Below, piece by piece: positions 46,415 to 55,560 of a DNA stretch of 64,000 nucleotides. Numbering within the stretch: position 1 is the stretch's first letter; every line of letters begins with the position of its first letter. The position numbers were made by a program, and so were the translations under genes. The stretch covers positions 1,001,151 through 1,065,150 of the forward strand of contig NZ_KE650771.1 in assembly GCF_000447295.1 (NCBI RefSeq). Reading direction: 5' to 3'. The notes under the pieces were generated by a model, which searched no databases, was not told where the DNA came from, and saw only the letters and a program-made list of their open reading frames with translations. The DNA is from Fischerella sp. PCC 9431 (GTDB lineage Bacteria > Cyanobacteriota > Cyanobacteriia > Cyanobacteriales > Nostocaceae).

Positions 46415-47845
46415 TCAATTAACTCTTTTATCTCTAGCAGAAGAGTTTTTCACAAATAAATAAACATCGTCTTGCTGATAGTTGAGTTGAAACTGTCGAG
46501 TATTTTTGAGTTGATTGACTAACTTTATGGCAAAATCGCGATTACTTAGCCAACCGGGATGACGGGCATTTAAGAGTATATACTCAAATTTCGTTATATC
46601 TGCTGGTGGGGAATTTGCATCTGTAAACTCGATCAGTAGGCGATCGCTTAAATGAGAGGCAATTTCAGCAGTCGTATAAACACCTCCTTGGGTTTGAACT
46701 TGGGCGATCGCTTGTCGTGTAGCTTGCCAAGTATCGAATGAGTCGAGATAAATTGACCAAAAATAACCGTATTTTCCTAATGCTAAAAAAGCTACTAAAG
46801 ACCAGAGAATAATTATCTTTGGTTTTTGTATCCATCCTTTTTTACTAGCCAGGGTTTGAATTACAGCCACCAATAGAAAAGGTAGAATTGGTAAAGAATA
46901 CTGATGCACTAAGTTTCTTTGCTGACTGGCACTAGCCAAAATATTCAACATCAGTGTGGGGAAAGCGCCAATCAAAGGTAGTAAATGTCGAGGCGAAATT
47001 CCCCAAATGACAGGCGCAAACAGTAAAGCTAAATATTCCAGAGTATCGAGCGAGAAAACTTTTCCCAGTACTAATTTGGGATTAAACAGTAGATTTTGAG
47101 CAATTTCAACAAAGGAATTTCCCAAATAGCTATAGCGTGAGATGTGGCGAGTGATGGAAGCTGCTTCACCACCGAAAAAAGGAATGATTACTTTAGTGGC
47201 GATCGCAAACCAAATTATTCCACTCAGTATGGCGATCGCACCATATAACCGCCTTTTTTCAAATACCAGTAGCCAGACTCCCATAGCTGCAACTGTGAGA
47301 GACAATACAGCTTTACATCCCAACACAAGAAAGATACTGAAACAAAACCAGCCAAATTTTGCCAAACGCGCCGCTAAAATTGCTCCTAAGAGTGCAGGTA
47401 GGGCTATGACTTCGGGGTGAAAATCATACAGATTAATGTTAAATACCAATGGATACAACAGATAAACTGTTGTTACTGCTAATGCTTGTCGCGCTGTTAG
47501 TCCAGCTTGACGCGCAATAGAATTAGTCAACAGCGCACCTGATGCTAAGGCAATTGCCTGCACAAGCAACAACCAGTAAACACTAGGATAGATTTTATAA
47601 AGTAAAGCCAACGGATATAAAATCGTAGCCGCATGATCCCCAAGAATGTGAAATCCCAAAAATGAGGAAATAGGGGATTGTCCTTGGCTAATCAAGTAGA
47701 CGGCTTGATCAAAAATTCCTAAATCCCAAGCAGCAGAATGAAACAGTTCGTGTCGTAAACTGCTACATCCAAATAACACTAAGGTACTAGCGCAAGTTAT
47801 AAAGGAGACGCGATTAATCGCGTCTGTACAATAGTCATGGGGCAT
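46415..47845 (-). CDS. DUF2079 membrane protein, paralogue B with repeat-derived N-terminus
   Basis: 476 residues. From about residue 18 (TCASTLVLFGCSSLRHELFHSAAWDLGIFDQAVYLISQGQ) it parallels its neighbour A to the end (GKYGYFWSIYLDSFD, YQQDDVYLFVKNS). Its first 14 residues (MPHDYCTDAINRVS) differ and are encoded largely by the palindrome AGACGCGATTAATCGCGTCT (47806-47825), a common intergenic repeat whose translation CTDAINRVS is recognisable. Either the repeat has been captured as N-terminus or the true start lies downstream, for example the GTG within TLVLFG. Role as for A: probably a lipid-linked sugar transferase, unproved. Confidence 0.82.
   Translation of the reverse strand: MPHDYCTDAINRVSFITCASTLVLFGCSSLRHELFHSAAWDLGIFDQAVYLISQGQSPISSFLGFHILGDHAATILYPLALLYKIYPSVYWLLLVQAIALASGALLTNSIARQAGLTARQALAVTTVYLLYPLVFNINLYDFHPEVIALPALLGAILAARLAKFGWFCFSIFLVLGCKAVLSLTVAAMGVWLLVFEKRRLYGAIAILSGIIWFAIATKVIIPFFGGEAASITRHISRYSYLGNSFVEIAQNLLFNPKLVLGKVFSLDTLEYLALLFAPVIWGISPRHLLPLIGAFPTLMLNILASASQQRNLVHQYSLPILPFLLVAVIQTLASKKGWIQKPKIIILWSLVAFLALGKYGYFWSIYLDSFDTWQATRQAIAQVQTQGGVYTTAEIASHLSDRLLIEFTDANSPPADITKFEYILLNARHPGWLSNRDFAIKLVNQLKNTRQFQLNYQQDDVYLFVKNSSARDKRVN
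47806..47825. repeat. Perfect 20-bp palindrome AGACGCGATTAATCGCGTCT
   Basis: The sequence is its own reverse complement. Its CGCGATTAATCGCG core also appears next to rpsL (30214-30229). It lies inside the annotated start of DUF2079 paralogue B. Next to it (47879-47914) AGTCTTTGATACTCG is directly repeated, 21 bp apart. Confidence 0.9.
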
Positions 47846-48000
47846 TGGGCTTTAAGAGAGTCGTCTTTCTATACAACAAGTCTTTGATACTCGGGGACGA
47901 GTCTTTGATACTCGCTAACAGGGGTCAAAAATATTCGACCTGTCCCCATGTCCTCCTTGTCTTCCTTGTCCCCAATCCCCGATCCCCAATCCCCGATCTC
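47846..48000. repeat. Repeat-rich spacer between the PIG-V-like and DUF2079 genes
   Basis: Holds a direct repeat of AGTCTTTGATACTCG (47879-47893 and 47900-47914) and a CCCCAATCCCCGATCCCCAATCCCC heptamer array (47970-47999) that touches the stop codon of the upstream gene. No terminator is visible, so read-through from the mannosyltransferase into DUF2079 B is possible. Confidence 0.75.
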
Positions 48001-49261
48001 ACCCAACCCAAAGTTCCTGGGCAAATCGGACGGAGAAACTGGCAAGTAAAATCGTGAAAAAGCATAAGGTTAAGTATCCGTAACGAGGGTAGCGAGACAA
48101 CAATACACCAAGGGCAATGCTGAATGAAACAATACCGTAGACAATGCGATTAAGTGACCAAGTTCCACCAGAAGCAAAAATTAATCCCAAACCACAGAAA
48201 CCATAAATTACTGTGATCAAAGTTAATTCTTTGCGTAAATGCCATAACAAGTAAGCACCACCTAAAACTGACAAAGTGTTAAGCAGGGGATCGCCTACGA
48301 GTATCCATAAAAGTAAAAATAAAGCTGCAAAACCATAATCTACTTTTGCTGCACCCAAGCGTTGGCGCTCGCGCCAGATCAAAAAACCAATCAAAGCGAT
48401 CGCAGTAAATAATAGCGGATGCAGGGGATCTTTAATCCAGCCGTATTTCCAATTAGTTGTGCCGATTGTAATTTGCATCAGCATTTTCCACCAACCCTGC
48501 CAATCAAATCCCAGAGAAGTACGCCAGCCTTTTTGGGCGTGAATAAATGCCAGAGGATCGTCAAATTCTACACCACAATACAGGCTAAATAGCAATATTC
48601 CTGCAGAGGTAGCTAAACCAGCAAGATAAGCAACAGGCGATCGCTTTTGTTTCCAAGCAGTAATTAAAAAAGCCGGGATCAGTGCTAAACCGGTAGGACG
48701 TGTCGCTGTAGCCATTGCTCCCCAAAAGCCACTCCAAGCATACTGATGTTTATCAAAAGCCCGTAAAGCCGCTGCACTCAAAAATAAATACAATCCCTCA
48801 GTATAAATTACTGCTGTAAATAACGATGGTGGACACCATGCTAGTACAGCTGTTGCCCAACGTGCGCCTTGTATACTGTGAAATTCTTTCAGCCAAAAAT
48901 ACACACAGTAAAGCGTGGCTAAAAAAGCAACATTATTGACTATCACTCCTGCAACTTCAAACGATAAACCAAAATTCATCATTCCCCGTACAATCAAAGG
49001 AAATAAGGGAAAAAAGGCTATATTGTGTCCTTTGCCATCATTCAGGTATTCATACCCAGAAGTAGTTATATTACGGTAATGAATACTATCCCAAGCATCA
49101 AAAACACCCCAGCCAAAAACAGCAGCTTTCCCTCCTGATGGTGCATCCAACAAAGGAGCAAGCAATAACATAGCACTCCAAATCACAAGTCTGGTAATCA
49201 GCCAGATTGTTACGGGAAAGAGCAAATCATTTTTAAACAGGTATTTTTTGATGTGAAGCAT
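47999..49261 (-). CDS. PIG-V-like (Gpi18-like) mannosyltransferase, paralogue B
   Basis: 420 residues with about ten membrane helices, paralogous to 41519-42811 over the whole length (shared blocks: WLITRLVIWSAMLLLAP, AWDSIHYRNITTSGYEY, HNIAFFPLFPLIVRG, YTEGLYLFLSAAALRAF, GAMATATRPTGLALIPAF, YLLWHLRKELTLITVIYGF). The WDSIHY motif holds the likely catalytic Asp. It is first in the minus-strand order PIG-V B, DUF2079 B, DUF2079 A, GT39-like, PIG-V A. Likely localised in the cytoplasmic membrane with its active site facing out. Donor and acceptor unknown. Confidence 0.82.
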   Translation of the reverse strand: MLHIKKYLFKNDLLFPVTIWLITRLVIWSAMLLLAPLLDAPSGGKAAVFGWGVFDAWDSIHYRNITTSGYEYLNDGKGHNIAFFPLFPLIVRGMMNFGLSFEVAGVIVNNVAFLATLYCVYFWLKEFHSIQGARWATAVLAWCPPSLFTAVIYTEGLYLFLSAAALRAFDKHQYAWSGFWGAMATATRPTGLALIPAFLITAWKQKRSPVAYLAGLATSAGILLFSLYCGVEFDDPLAFIHAQKGWRTSLGFDWQGWWKMLMQITIGTTNWKYGWIKDPLHPLLFTAIALIGFLIWRERQRLGAAKVDYGFAALFLLLWILVGDPLLNTLSVLGGAYLLWHLRKELTLITVIYGFCGLGLIFASGGTWSLNRIVYGIVSFSIALGVLLSRYPRYGYLTLCFFTILLASFSVRFAQELWVG

Positions 49262-49280
49262 AAAGGGGAACGAGGATAGG

Positions 49281-49330
49281 GGATTCTCCTTACGGAGACG
49301 CTACGCGTAGACGCGCAAGCGGCTTCTTGT
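49281..49330. repeat. GC-rich dispersed repeat with CTACGCGTAG palindrome
   Basis: CGGAGACGCTACGCGTAGACGCGCAAGCGGCTTC-type sequence with the palindrome CTACGCGTAG (49301-49310) and the element AGACGCGCAAGCGGCTTC (49309-49326) that recurs at 12221-12238. Then come CCCCAATCCCAGATCCCTGATCCCC heptamers at 49441-49492. Together they fill the divergent spacer of the block and dxr. Confidence 0.75.
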
Positions 49331-49539
49331 AGAGTACGGGGATCAGGGATTGAGAATTGAAAATGGGAAATTGGCAATTGAGAAATAGAACATTATGACA
49401 AATATTTAATTTTTGAACAAAACTCAGTATAGTCACTGTTCCCCAATCCCAGATCCCTGATCCCCTATCCCCTATCCCTCTATCCCCAAGAGTACGAAGC
49501 AATTTAAGATTGGAGTTGTCTGTTGATCCCTAAATAATT

Positions 49540-50736
49540 GTGAAAACAATAACTCTTCTTGGTTCTACTGGCTCTATCGGTACTCAGACTTTAGATATTG
49601 TCGCTAATAATCCCGATAAGTTTCGGATTGTGGGTTTAGCGGCGGGAAATAATGTGGAATTGTTGGCTGCTCAAATTCGCCAATTTCGACCGAGTATAGC
49701 AGCGATTTGTGCAGAGGAAAAATTACCAGCCCTCAAAGAAGCGATCGCGGATCTTGATCCCCAACCAATTCTCTTGGCTGGTGATGCAGGAATCGTCGAA
49801 GTTGCGCGCTACGGTGATGCTGAAACTGTGGTGACAGGTATTGTTGGCTGTGCAGGATTATTACCAACCATTGCAGCAATTGAAGCTGGTAAAGATATCG
49901 CTTTAGCTAACAAAGAAACTCTCATTGCTGGCGGTCCTGTTGTTCTACCTTTAATTGAGAAACACGGTATAAAATTATTACCAGCAGATTCGGAACACTC
50001 GGCAATATTTCAGTGTTTGCAAGGTGTACCAAAAGGTGGCTTGCGAAAGATTATACTTACAGCTTCCGGTGGTGCTTTCCGGGATTGGCCTACAGAAAAA
50101 TTAGCAGAAGTGACTGTTGCTGATGCTCTGAAACATCCTAACTGGTCGATGGGTCGAAAAATCACTGTGGATTCTGCCACTTTGATGAATAAGGGATTGG
50201 AAGTAATTGAAGCTCATTTTTTGTTTGGTTTAGATTATAAAGACATTGAAATAGTCATCCATCCCCAAAGTATTATTCACTCTTTAATAGAACTTCAAGA
50301 TACTTCTGTGTTAGCTCAACTGGGCTGGCCTGATATGCGTCTACCTTTGCTATATGCTATATCTTGGCCGGAACGCATTTACACAAATTGGGAAAGATTA
50401 GATTTGGTAACAGCTGGCAATTTGACCTTCCGCGAACCAGACCACAAAAAGTATCCTTGTATGCAGTTAGCTTATGCTGTTGGTAAGGCTGGTGGTTCGA
50501 TGCCAGCTGTTTTGAATGCAGCAAATGAACAAGCTGTAGCTTTATTTTTGTCAGAAACAATTAGTTATTTAGATATCGCTCGATGCATTGAATGGGTATG
50601 CGATCGCTTCTCATCTGACAACCTTTCAAATCCCTCTTTAGATGACATTTTGGCTGCCGACCAATGGGCGAGACAAGAAGTGTTGACTGTCAGTAAAAAT
50701 TTGGAATCTCATCCACAGATAATTTCCTTGCGATAA
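49540..50736 (+). CDS. dxr: 1-deoxy-D-xylulose 5-phosphate reductoisomerase
   Basis: 398 residues from a GTG at 49540. NADPH-binding [16 protein letters not shown], substrate and metal site [22 protein letters not shown], the hinge [29 protein letters not shown], and the C-terminal helical domain ([13 protein letters not shown]) are all intact. It makes 2-C-methyl-erythritol 4-phosphate in the MEP pathway, which supplies carotenoids, chlorophyll phytol, quinones and the polyprenyl carriers used by GT-C enzymes. No other MEP gene is near. A hairpin terminator candidate follows. Confidence 0.97.
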   Translation: MKTITLLGSTGSIGTQTLDIVANNPDKFRIVGLAAGNNVELLAAQIRQFRPSIAAICAEEKLPALKEAIADLDPQPILLAGDAGIVEVARYGDAETVVTGIVGCAGLLPTIAAIEAGKDIALANKETLIAGGPVVLPLIEKHGIKLLPADSEHSAIFQCLQGVPKGGLRKIILTASGGAFRDWPTEKLAEVTVADALKHPNWSMGRKITVDSATLMNKGLEVIEAHFLFGLDYKDIEIVIHPQSIIHSLIELQDTSVLAQLGWPDMRLPLLYAISWPERIYTNWERLDLVTAGNLTFREPDHKKYPCMQLAYAVGKAGGSMPAVLNAANEQAVALFLSETISYLDIARCIEWVCDRFSSDNLSNPSLDDILAADQWARQEVLTVSKNLESHPQIISLR

Positions 50737-51077
50737 AAAATAAAAAGCTTTAAATAATCAGCGTTTAGTATAAGGCTGAACGCTGAAGTTTTCATAAATT
50801 ATTTTAAATTTAAGCAAAAATATTTTAGTTTATTTGATAAAAATTATTATAAAAAATCAAATAAATTATGTTATTATATTGTGTATTAATTTTCAGAGAA
50901 AATAAAGACAAAACCTAATACTTATTTTAAATAATAGTTGTCTTTGTGGTTATCAAAAACATCTTTATAACCACATGATTGAGATTGGTCACCATTATTC
51001 AAACAGAGTTTATAGCCACAATTGATTGAAAATCCAATCGCCTTTTGTGACATCATCTCATTGACAGTCAAGGCGAA
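50737..51077. other. Spacer after dxr
   Basis: 341 bp. The first 55 bp include a terminator-like hairpin (separate entry). The rest is very A/T-rich with short inverted AT segments (for example AAAATTATTATAAAAAATC near 50838). No gene or operator stands out. Confidence 0.4.
50758..50792 (+). terminator. Probable rho-independent terminator of dxr
   Basis: TCAGCGTT (50758-50765) and AACGCTGA (50779-50786) form a perfect 8-bp stem with a 13-nt loop, followed by AGTTTTC. It lies 22 bp after the dxr stop codon. The T tract is short, so efficiency is uncertain. Confidence 0.65.
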
Positions 51078-51287
51078 ATGTTGGGATTGATGATTATGCT
51101 TATCGCCCTAATTGTTGCTTGGTTAATATTCACAATCTTAATTAAAGTAGTCAAAACGACCGTGAAAACCGCCTTTGTCATTGCTGCGATCGTTGTTTTG
51201 CTACAAATTGGCTATGGTATTGGACCTCAAGAGATATGGAATTATATAGTGCAAATTCCCCAAAAGTTACCGCAGATAAGTAAGTAG
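51078..51287 (+). CDS. Small membrane protein, unknown function
   Basis: 69 residues. Hydrophobic segments at about 2-24 (LGLMIMLIALIVAWLIFTILI) and 31-46 (VKTAFVIAAIVVLLQI), separated by a basic loop (KVVKTTVKT), predict a two-helix hairpin with the loop on the cytosolic side. A soluble tail of about 20 residues follows (GPQEIWNYIVQIPQKLPQ). Translation starts with ATG at 51078, preceded by AAGGCG. The pattern is that of a conserved small cyanobacterial protein, but I know no function. Confidence 0.62.
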   Translation: MLGLMIMLIALIVAWLIFTILIKVVKTTVKTAFVIAAIVVLLQIGYGIGPQEIWNYIVQIPQKLPQISK

Positions 51288-51332
51288 TGGGGATCGGTAA
51301 TCGGGGACAAGGAGGACAAGGGGGGACATATC

Positions 51333-51410
51333 AATTAAAAATTAAAAATTAAAAATTAAGAACTTGTTGCCCAATACCCAATGCCCAATGCCCCATGCCC
51401 AATGCCCATT
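51333..51410. repeat. AATTAAA heptamers and CCCAATGCCC repeats
   Basis: Three ATTAAAA units (51333-51359) are followed by CCCAATACCCAATGCCCAATGCCCCATGCCC-type repeats (51371-51405). They separate the small membrane protein gene from the convergent thioesterase gene. Same families as elsewhere in the window. Confidence 0.8.
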
Positions 51411-51419
51411 GATCACAAA

Positions 51420-51917
51420 TCATTTCTTCAAAGAAGCTGATATTTTTGCCAACGCATCTTGAACATTGGCAGGTAGTTGACGCATGATTTTACCTCTTTC
51501 TCGGTCTACGGCGACTAATGTGACTTTGCCTGTAACATATAATTCTTGTCTATCTGGAGATTCAATCACGTAATCCCAGTTGATACGGACACTGGTGACT
51601 TCAGTCATGCGTGTTTTGACTACTGCTACCATACCCAATTGAATCGAACGGTGGTAGCGTAGCGAAAGTTCTACTACTGGTAAATCGCAACCTAAAGCCA
51701 CCAAGTCCGCATATTGTATACCTATGGAGCGCAAGCACTCTACCCGTGCTTCTTCCATCCAAGCTACGTAAGTACCGTGCCACACTACGCCTAAATAGTC
51801 AGTGTGATGAGGCTGTACTCTTACGGGATATTCAAACCAATACTCAAGTGTTTGACTTGTGGGACTGTCTATCGCAGTTGTAGGTAGTTCGGGTAAGTTT
51901 GTTTTTTCTTCAGACAT
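51420..51917 (-). CDS. 4HBT-type acyl-CoA thioesterase
   Basis: 165 residues. After a 27-residue linker a single hotdog domain follows with VRVQPHHTDYLGVVWHGTYVAWMEEARVECLRSIG, whose Asp after the HH corresponds to the catalytic Asp of 4-hydroxybenzoyl-CoA thioesterases. Further strands are SVRINWDYVIES and TGKVTLVAVDRERGKIMRQLP. A plausible substrate in cyanobacteria is 1,4-dihydroxy-2-naphthoyl-CoA (phylloquinone biosynthesis), because a member of this superfamily does that step in Synechocystis. That is an inference, and a general acyl-CoA cleaning role is as likely. No menaquinone or phylloquinone gene is adjacent. Confidence 0.85.
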   Translation of the reverse strand: MSEEKTNLPELPTTAIDSPTSQTLEYWFEYPVRVQPHHTDYLGVVWHGTYVAWMEEARVECLRSIGIQYADLVALGCDLPVVELSLRYHRSIQLGMVAVVKTRMTEVTSVRINWDYVIESPDRQELYVTGKVTLVAVDRERGKIMRQLPANVQDALAKISASLKK

Positions 51918-52035
51918 CTTAAATTTTCTTAGGATTTCTCAGAGATTTTCCACTTTTTGAAATAGCATAAACAATAGTAGCCTTGTGCAACTATTTTCCT
52001 TGAGTCAAAAGCAAACCAAGACTCGGAGGGTTTTT

Positions 52036-54150
52036 ATGTACTCTCGGAAAAGATATTCAAATATTTTTACTGCTGGCTTGGTGTTTTCTCTAGGTTCAGG
52101 AATTTTGCTTTATGAAGTTATTCCGGTAACAGCAAATACAAGTATACAAAATAAATATGCTGAAATAACTAGATTTTCGCTCCAAAATACTAGCCGTTCT
52201 GAACAGATTAAGCAACTTAATCGAGAGGCAATCAAACTATCCCAGCAAAAGCGTTTTCAAGGTGCGTTACGAAAATTACAGACAGCTTTAGATATTAGCA
52301 GAAATACTCAGCAAAGGTCGCTGGAAGCAATTACTTTCAATAATCTTGGCAGAGTTTACCAACAACAAAACAAATATTCCCAAGCATTTAATGCTTATTT
52401 GCAAGCTTTAGCGATCAATAAAGAACTTAGTATTAATGAAAAAACTCCTGGAAAGGCTCATATTGCTTTTGGGAAAACTTACAGTAATTTAGGATATCTA
52501 TTAGCTATCCAGAATAAACCCGAGTTAGCTATGTTCTTTTATAAGCATTGTGTCAACAATCGCGAAAAAGTCCGCCTGAATCCAGCAGCTTTTTCTGGAG
52601 AACAATTAGACGCTTATAATCTCACTGTTCGCCAGACATACCAAGCTTTAGGTCAAGGTTTACTAAAGAGCGATCGCACCGCAGAAGGACAGCGTATTCT
52701 GGACTTAATCAAAGTTGAAGAACTGGAAGAATATCTCCAAAATGTCGAAGGTAATCAAAGAACTGCAAAAGGAATTGAGATTACCCCAGCCGAAAAACCA
52801 ATTAAGCAAAAACTAGATCAAACCCTTGATAATGCAGTAGTACTAGGTAAAGAACTAAGCAAATTACGCGATATTCCGCAAGAGTTGCGATCGCCACAAC
52901 AAAAACAACGCATCCAACAAATAGTAGAAAAACAACAGCAAATTCTGAATGAGTTTAACAATTTTATTAATAGTTCAGATGTCAAAACACAGATAGAACA
53001 AATAAACCGCACAGCTAGGCGGCAAAATTTAGATTTGGAAAGTCTCAATGAAATTCGTGATAACTTAGCACGATTACCAGAAAAATCTATAGTTTTATAT
53101 CCTCTGGTTTTAGAAAATAGTTTGGAATTGGTATTAGTAACTCCTGATTCACCACCAATTCATCGTCAGGTTGCTGTGAAAAAAACAGAACTCCAGCAAA
53201 CAATTATCAGCTTTCGCAAAGCCTTAGAAAACCCTAGCTTGGATGTCAAAAAACCTGCGCGTCAATTGTATAATTGGCTGATCAAACCGATAGAAAAAGA
53301 ACTTACTCAAGCGGCTACTAAAACCATAGTTTACGCACCAGATGGGCAGTTACGTTACATTCCTTTAGCAGCTTTATTTGATGGCAAACAATGGTTAGTG
53401 CAGCGCTATAGCATCAATCACATCACTGCTGCCAGTTTAACGAACTTTAATACACCGCCTTCATCAAATTTACGTATTTTGGCAGCGGCCTTTACTAAAG
53501 GCAGTTATGAAGTCAAAGTTGCTAATCGCCAAGAAACTCTTTCTGGATTGCCTTTTGCAGCCAAAGAAGTGGAAAATCTGGCTACCATAGTTCCTGATAC
53601 CAAAAAAGTTTTAAATGATGCCTTCAACCCAAAAATGACAGTACCACAAATGGATGATTTTACAATTGTCCATATGGCAACTCATGCGGCTTTTGTTGTA
53701 GGCAAACCAGAAGATTCTTTTATTTTATTTGGGAATGGTGAACGAGCCACCCTCAAAGATGTTGCCACTTGGTCACTACCGCGAGTAGATTTAGTAGTGC
53801 TGAGTGCCTGCGAGACAGGGCTAGGAGGCAAATTAGGAAACGGTGAAGAAATTTTAGGTTTCGGTTATCAGATGCAAAAAACTGGTGCAAGATCAGCCAT
53901 TGCTTCACTCTGGGCTGTAGATGATGGCGGTACGCAGGCGTTGATGAGTGCTTTTTATGCTTTACTATCTTCAGGAAAATTAACAAAAGCTGAAGCGTTA
54001 CGACAAGCACAAATAGCGCTAATAACTGGAAATTCGTCTAATCTGGGTCAGCAGCAAAGCAGAAGTGAGAATCTATTAGCATCTGTTTCGGGTAGCCTTA
54101 GTCATCCCTACTATTGGGCGCCCTTTATTTTGATTGGAAACGGATTGTAA
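52036..54150 (+). CDS. Secreted TPR-CHAT protein (caspase-like protease domain)
   Basis: 704 residues starting at the ATG at 52036, chosen because GGAGG lies 6 nt upstream; the frame is open some 50 bp further up without such a site. An N-terminal signal or anchor (TAGLVFSLGSGILLYEVIPV), then at least two or three TPR units (AIKLSQQKRFQGALRKLQTALDI; AITFNNLGRVYQQQNKYSQAFNAYLQAL; KTYSNLGYLLAIQNKPELAMFFYKH), a coiled linker, and a C-terminal CHAT domain with the His/Cys dyad in VHMATHAAF and VVLSACETGLGG. CHAT is a caspase-like fold. The dyad is intact, so it may be an active protease. The signal sequence suggests it works outside the cytoplasm. Confidence 0.9.
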   Translation: MYSRKRYSNIFTAGLVFSLGSGILLYEVIPVTANTSIQNKYAEITRFSLQNTSRSEQIKQLNREAIKLSQQKRFQGALRKLQTALDISRNTQQRSLEAITFNNLGRVYQQQNKYSQAFNAYLQALAINKELSINEKTPGKAHIAFGKTYSNLGYLLAIQNKPELAMFFYKHCVNNREKVRLNPAAFSGEQLDAYNLTVRQTYQALGQGLLKSDRTAEGQRILDLIKVEELEEYLQNVEGNQRTAKGIEITPAEKPIKQKLDQTLDNAVVLGKELSKLRDIPQELRSPQQKQRIQQIVEKQQQILNEFNNFINSSDVKTQIEQINRTARRQNLDLESLNEIRDNLARLPEKSIVLYPLVLENSLELVLVTPDSPPIHRQVAVKKTELQQTIISFRKALENPSLDVKKPARQLYNWLIKPIEKELTQAATKTIVYAPDGQLRYIPLAALFDGKQWLVQRYSINHITAASLTNFNTPPSSNLRILAAAFTKGSYEVKVANRQETLSGLPFAAKEVENLATIVPDTKKVLNDAFNPKMTVPQMDDFTIVHMATHAAFVVGKPEDSFILFGNGERATLKDVATWSLPRVDLVVLSACETGLGGKLGNGEEILGFGYQMQKTGARSAIASLWAVDDGGTQALMSAFYALLSSGKLTKAEALRQAQIALITGNSSNLGQQQSRSENLLASVSGSLSHPYYWAPFILIGNGL

Positions 54151-54400
54151 TAAATATTGACGTTACAGCTAGTACAAGCAGGCAACAGTAAAATTTCAAA
54201 ACATTTAGTTGCAAGTCTTCTGTCTATTTTGAGATGCTAACTTGACTGATGCAATACTGTTATCTGAGTCAATAGCCAATTGTTAATAGTTTGTAGACTA
54301 TTCACCTGGGCTATTGACTTTAAAGTAACTCCTGCTTCCCTATATGTCATTTTTTTCGATTACGATTTTGTCCGTACTACCTGAGCAGTGACAGTTTTAA

Positions 54401-54745
54401 TTAGTAACGTTTAGCTAAGGTTTTATTGGTTACAGAAGCCTGGGTAGGGACTTTAACGATATTGGCTAGTTCCTGTAATTGGTTAACTGCTTCGGCACCC
54501 TCTAACTTCATGAGTTCGCGATCGTCGCGCATTTCCGTCCAAGTAATACCGTAATCAGATACCAAAAACCGAATCAGGTGGTTTTCTCCCAAGCTAACCA
54601 TAAATGAGGCACTGTTCATCTGGTCGCCGCAAGTGTAACAAGACGCTGGGTATCCACGTCGCTCTAGAACAATTGCCAAAGCTTGCAGATTCATTACTAG
54701 GTCTTGAACAAATTGCCGATGTTGTTGCGCTAGTCTTAGAAACAC
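54401..54745 (-). CDS. DUF1815 family protein
   Basis: 114 residues. Typical DUF1815 sequence: FLRLAQQHRQFVQDLVMNLQALAIVLERRGYPASCYTCGDQMNSASFMVSLGENHLIRFLVSDYGITWTEMRDD. The Cys pair in SCYTCGDQ may bind metal. Soluble, no signal. The family is restricted to cyanobacteria, and I know no function. The gene is isolated, with 250 bp before the CHAT gene's end and over 800 bp to sdhA. Confidence 0.85.
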   Translation of the reverse strand: MFLRLAQQHRQFVQDLVMNLQALAIVLERRGYPASCYTCGDQMNSASFMVSLGENHLIRFLVSDYGITWTEMRDDRELMKLEGAEAVNQLQELANIVKVPTQASVTNKTLAKRY

Positions 54746-55560
54746 TAATTTCCTCCTAACACCACAGTTGTGTTATCCCTTTTATATTTTCTTTAGATTT
54801 TCCCATCACCTGGTATTGTAAACTATCCATTACAATTCCCAGACAAAAAACTTTCAAGTCGTTACAAACCTACCTAGCTTAAGGTAGTGCATTACGGCTT
54901 GTGTCGCCGTATCAAAATATTCAATTTGCAAACATCAAATTTCAGACAGAATTGTCAAATTAAATATTATCTTTATACGTTTCTGTCAGGGTAGATGATC
55001 AGTTAAAACGATCCGCTATAAGATTAACCCATATTTAGCACAAGTCAACCACTAAAAAACCACATATCGCACCTTTATGGTCGATTTGCAGTGAAATATT
55101 GAGACTATAAAAGGCTATTACGCCATTTAGCTTTTATTTATGTTGATTTTTGTACGCAATGAGCTTTTATGCTATCCAACAGCGTAATCTGGCATTACCC
55201 AATCATTGATTTATCTACTCACTTACTCCTGAATACATAGAATTTAGTAGATGACCGTGATGATTTGAGATTGCTGATATTACGGGTAATGCTTTTGACG
55301 AACTTTTGCTTGGACTTTGACTTTACTGATCCACAATCTCAAATAAAACTCAACTCGTTTAACTTATTCCCTGACAATAACTAAACGTTACCAGGGGATG
55401 TTGCCATTTCGGCAGTATTTAAGATTAAAGCATTATTAAATTGTCATAAATAATACTTTTTATCGGGATTGGGGATTGGGGATCAGGGACAAGGGAGCAG
55501 GGAGTAGGGAGCAGGGAGAATACCAATCCCCGATCCCCGATCCCCAATCCCCGATCCCTT
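54746..55560. other. Longest gene-free region of the right half
   Basis: 815 bp between the DUF1815 start and the sdhA 3' end. It holds a small hairpin TACGGC (54893-54898)/GCCGTA (54906-54911) and, at its right end (55464-55560), GGGGATTGGGGATCAGGGAC facing CCAATCCCCGATCCCCGATCC. These can pair over a short distance and may serve as a terminator of sdhA without a T tract. The middle contains only short dubious ORFs. A small RNA gene is possible but nothing specific supports it. Confidence 0.4.
55464..55560. repeat. STRR heptamers facing each other after sdhA
   Basis: GGGATTGGGGATTGGGGATC (left) and CCAATCCCCGATCCCCGATC with CCCCAATCCCCGATCCC (right) are near-complementary heptameric arrays (CCCCAAT/CCCCGAT units). 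AGCAGGGAGTAGGGAGCAGGGAG in the middle is a further repeat. The right array ends on the sdhA stop codon. Confidence 0.85.
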
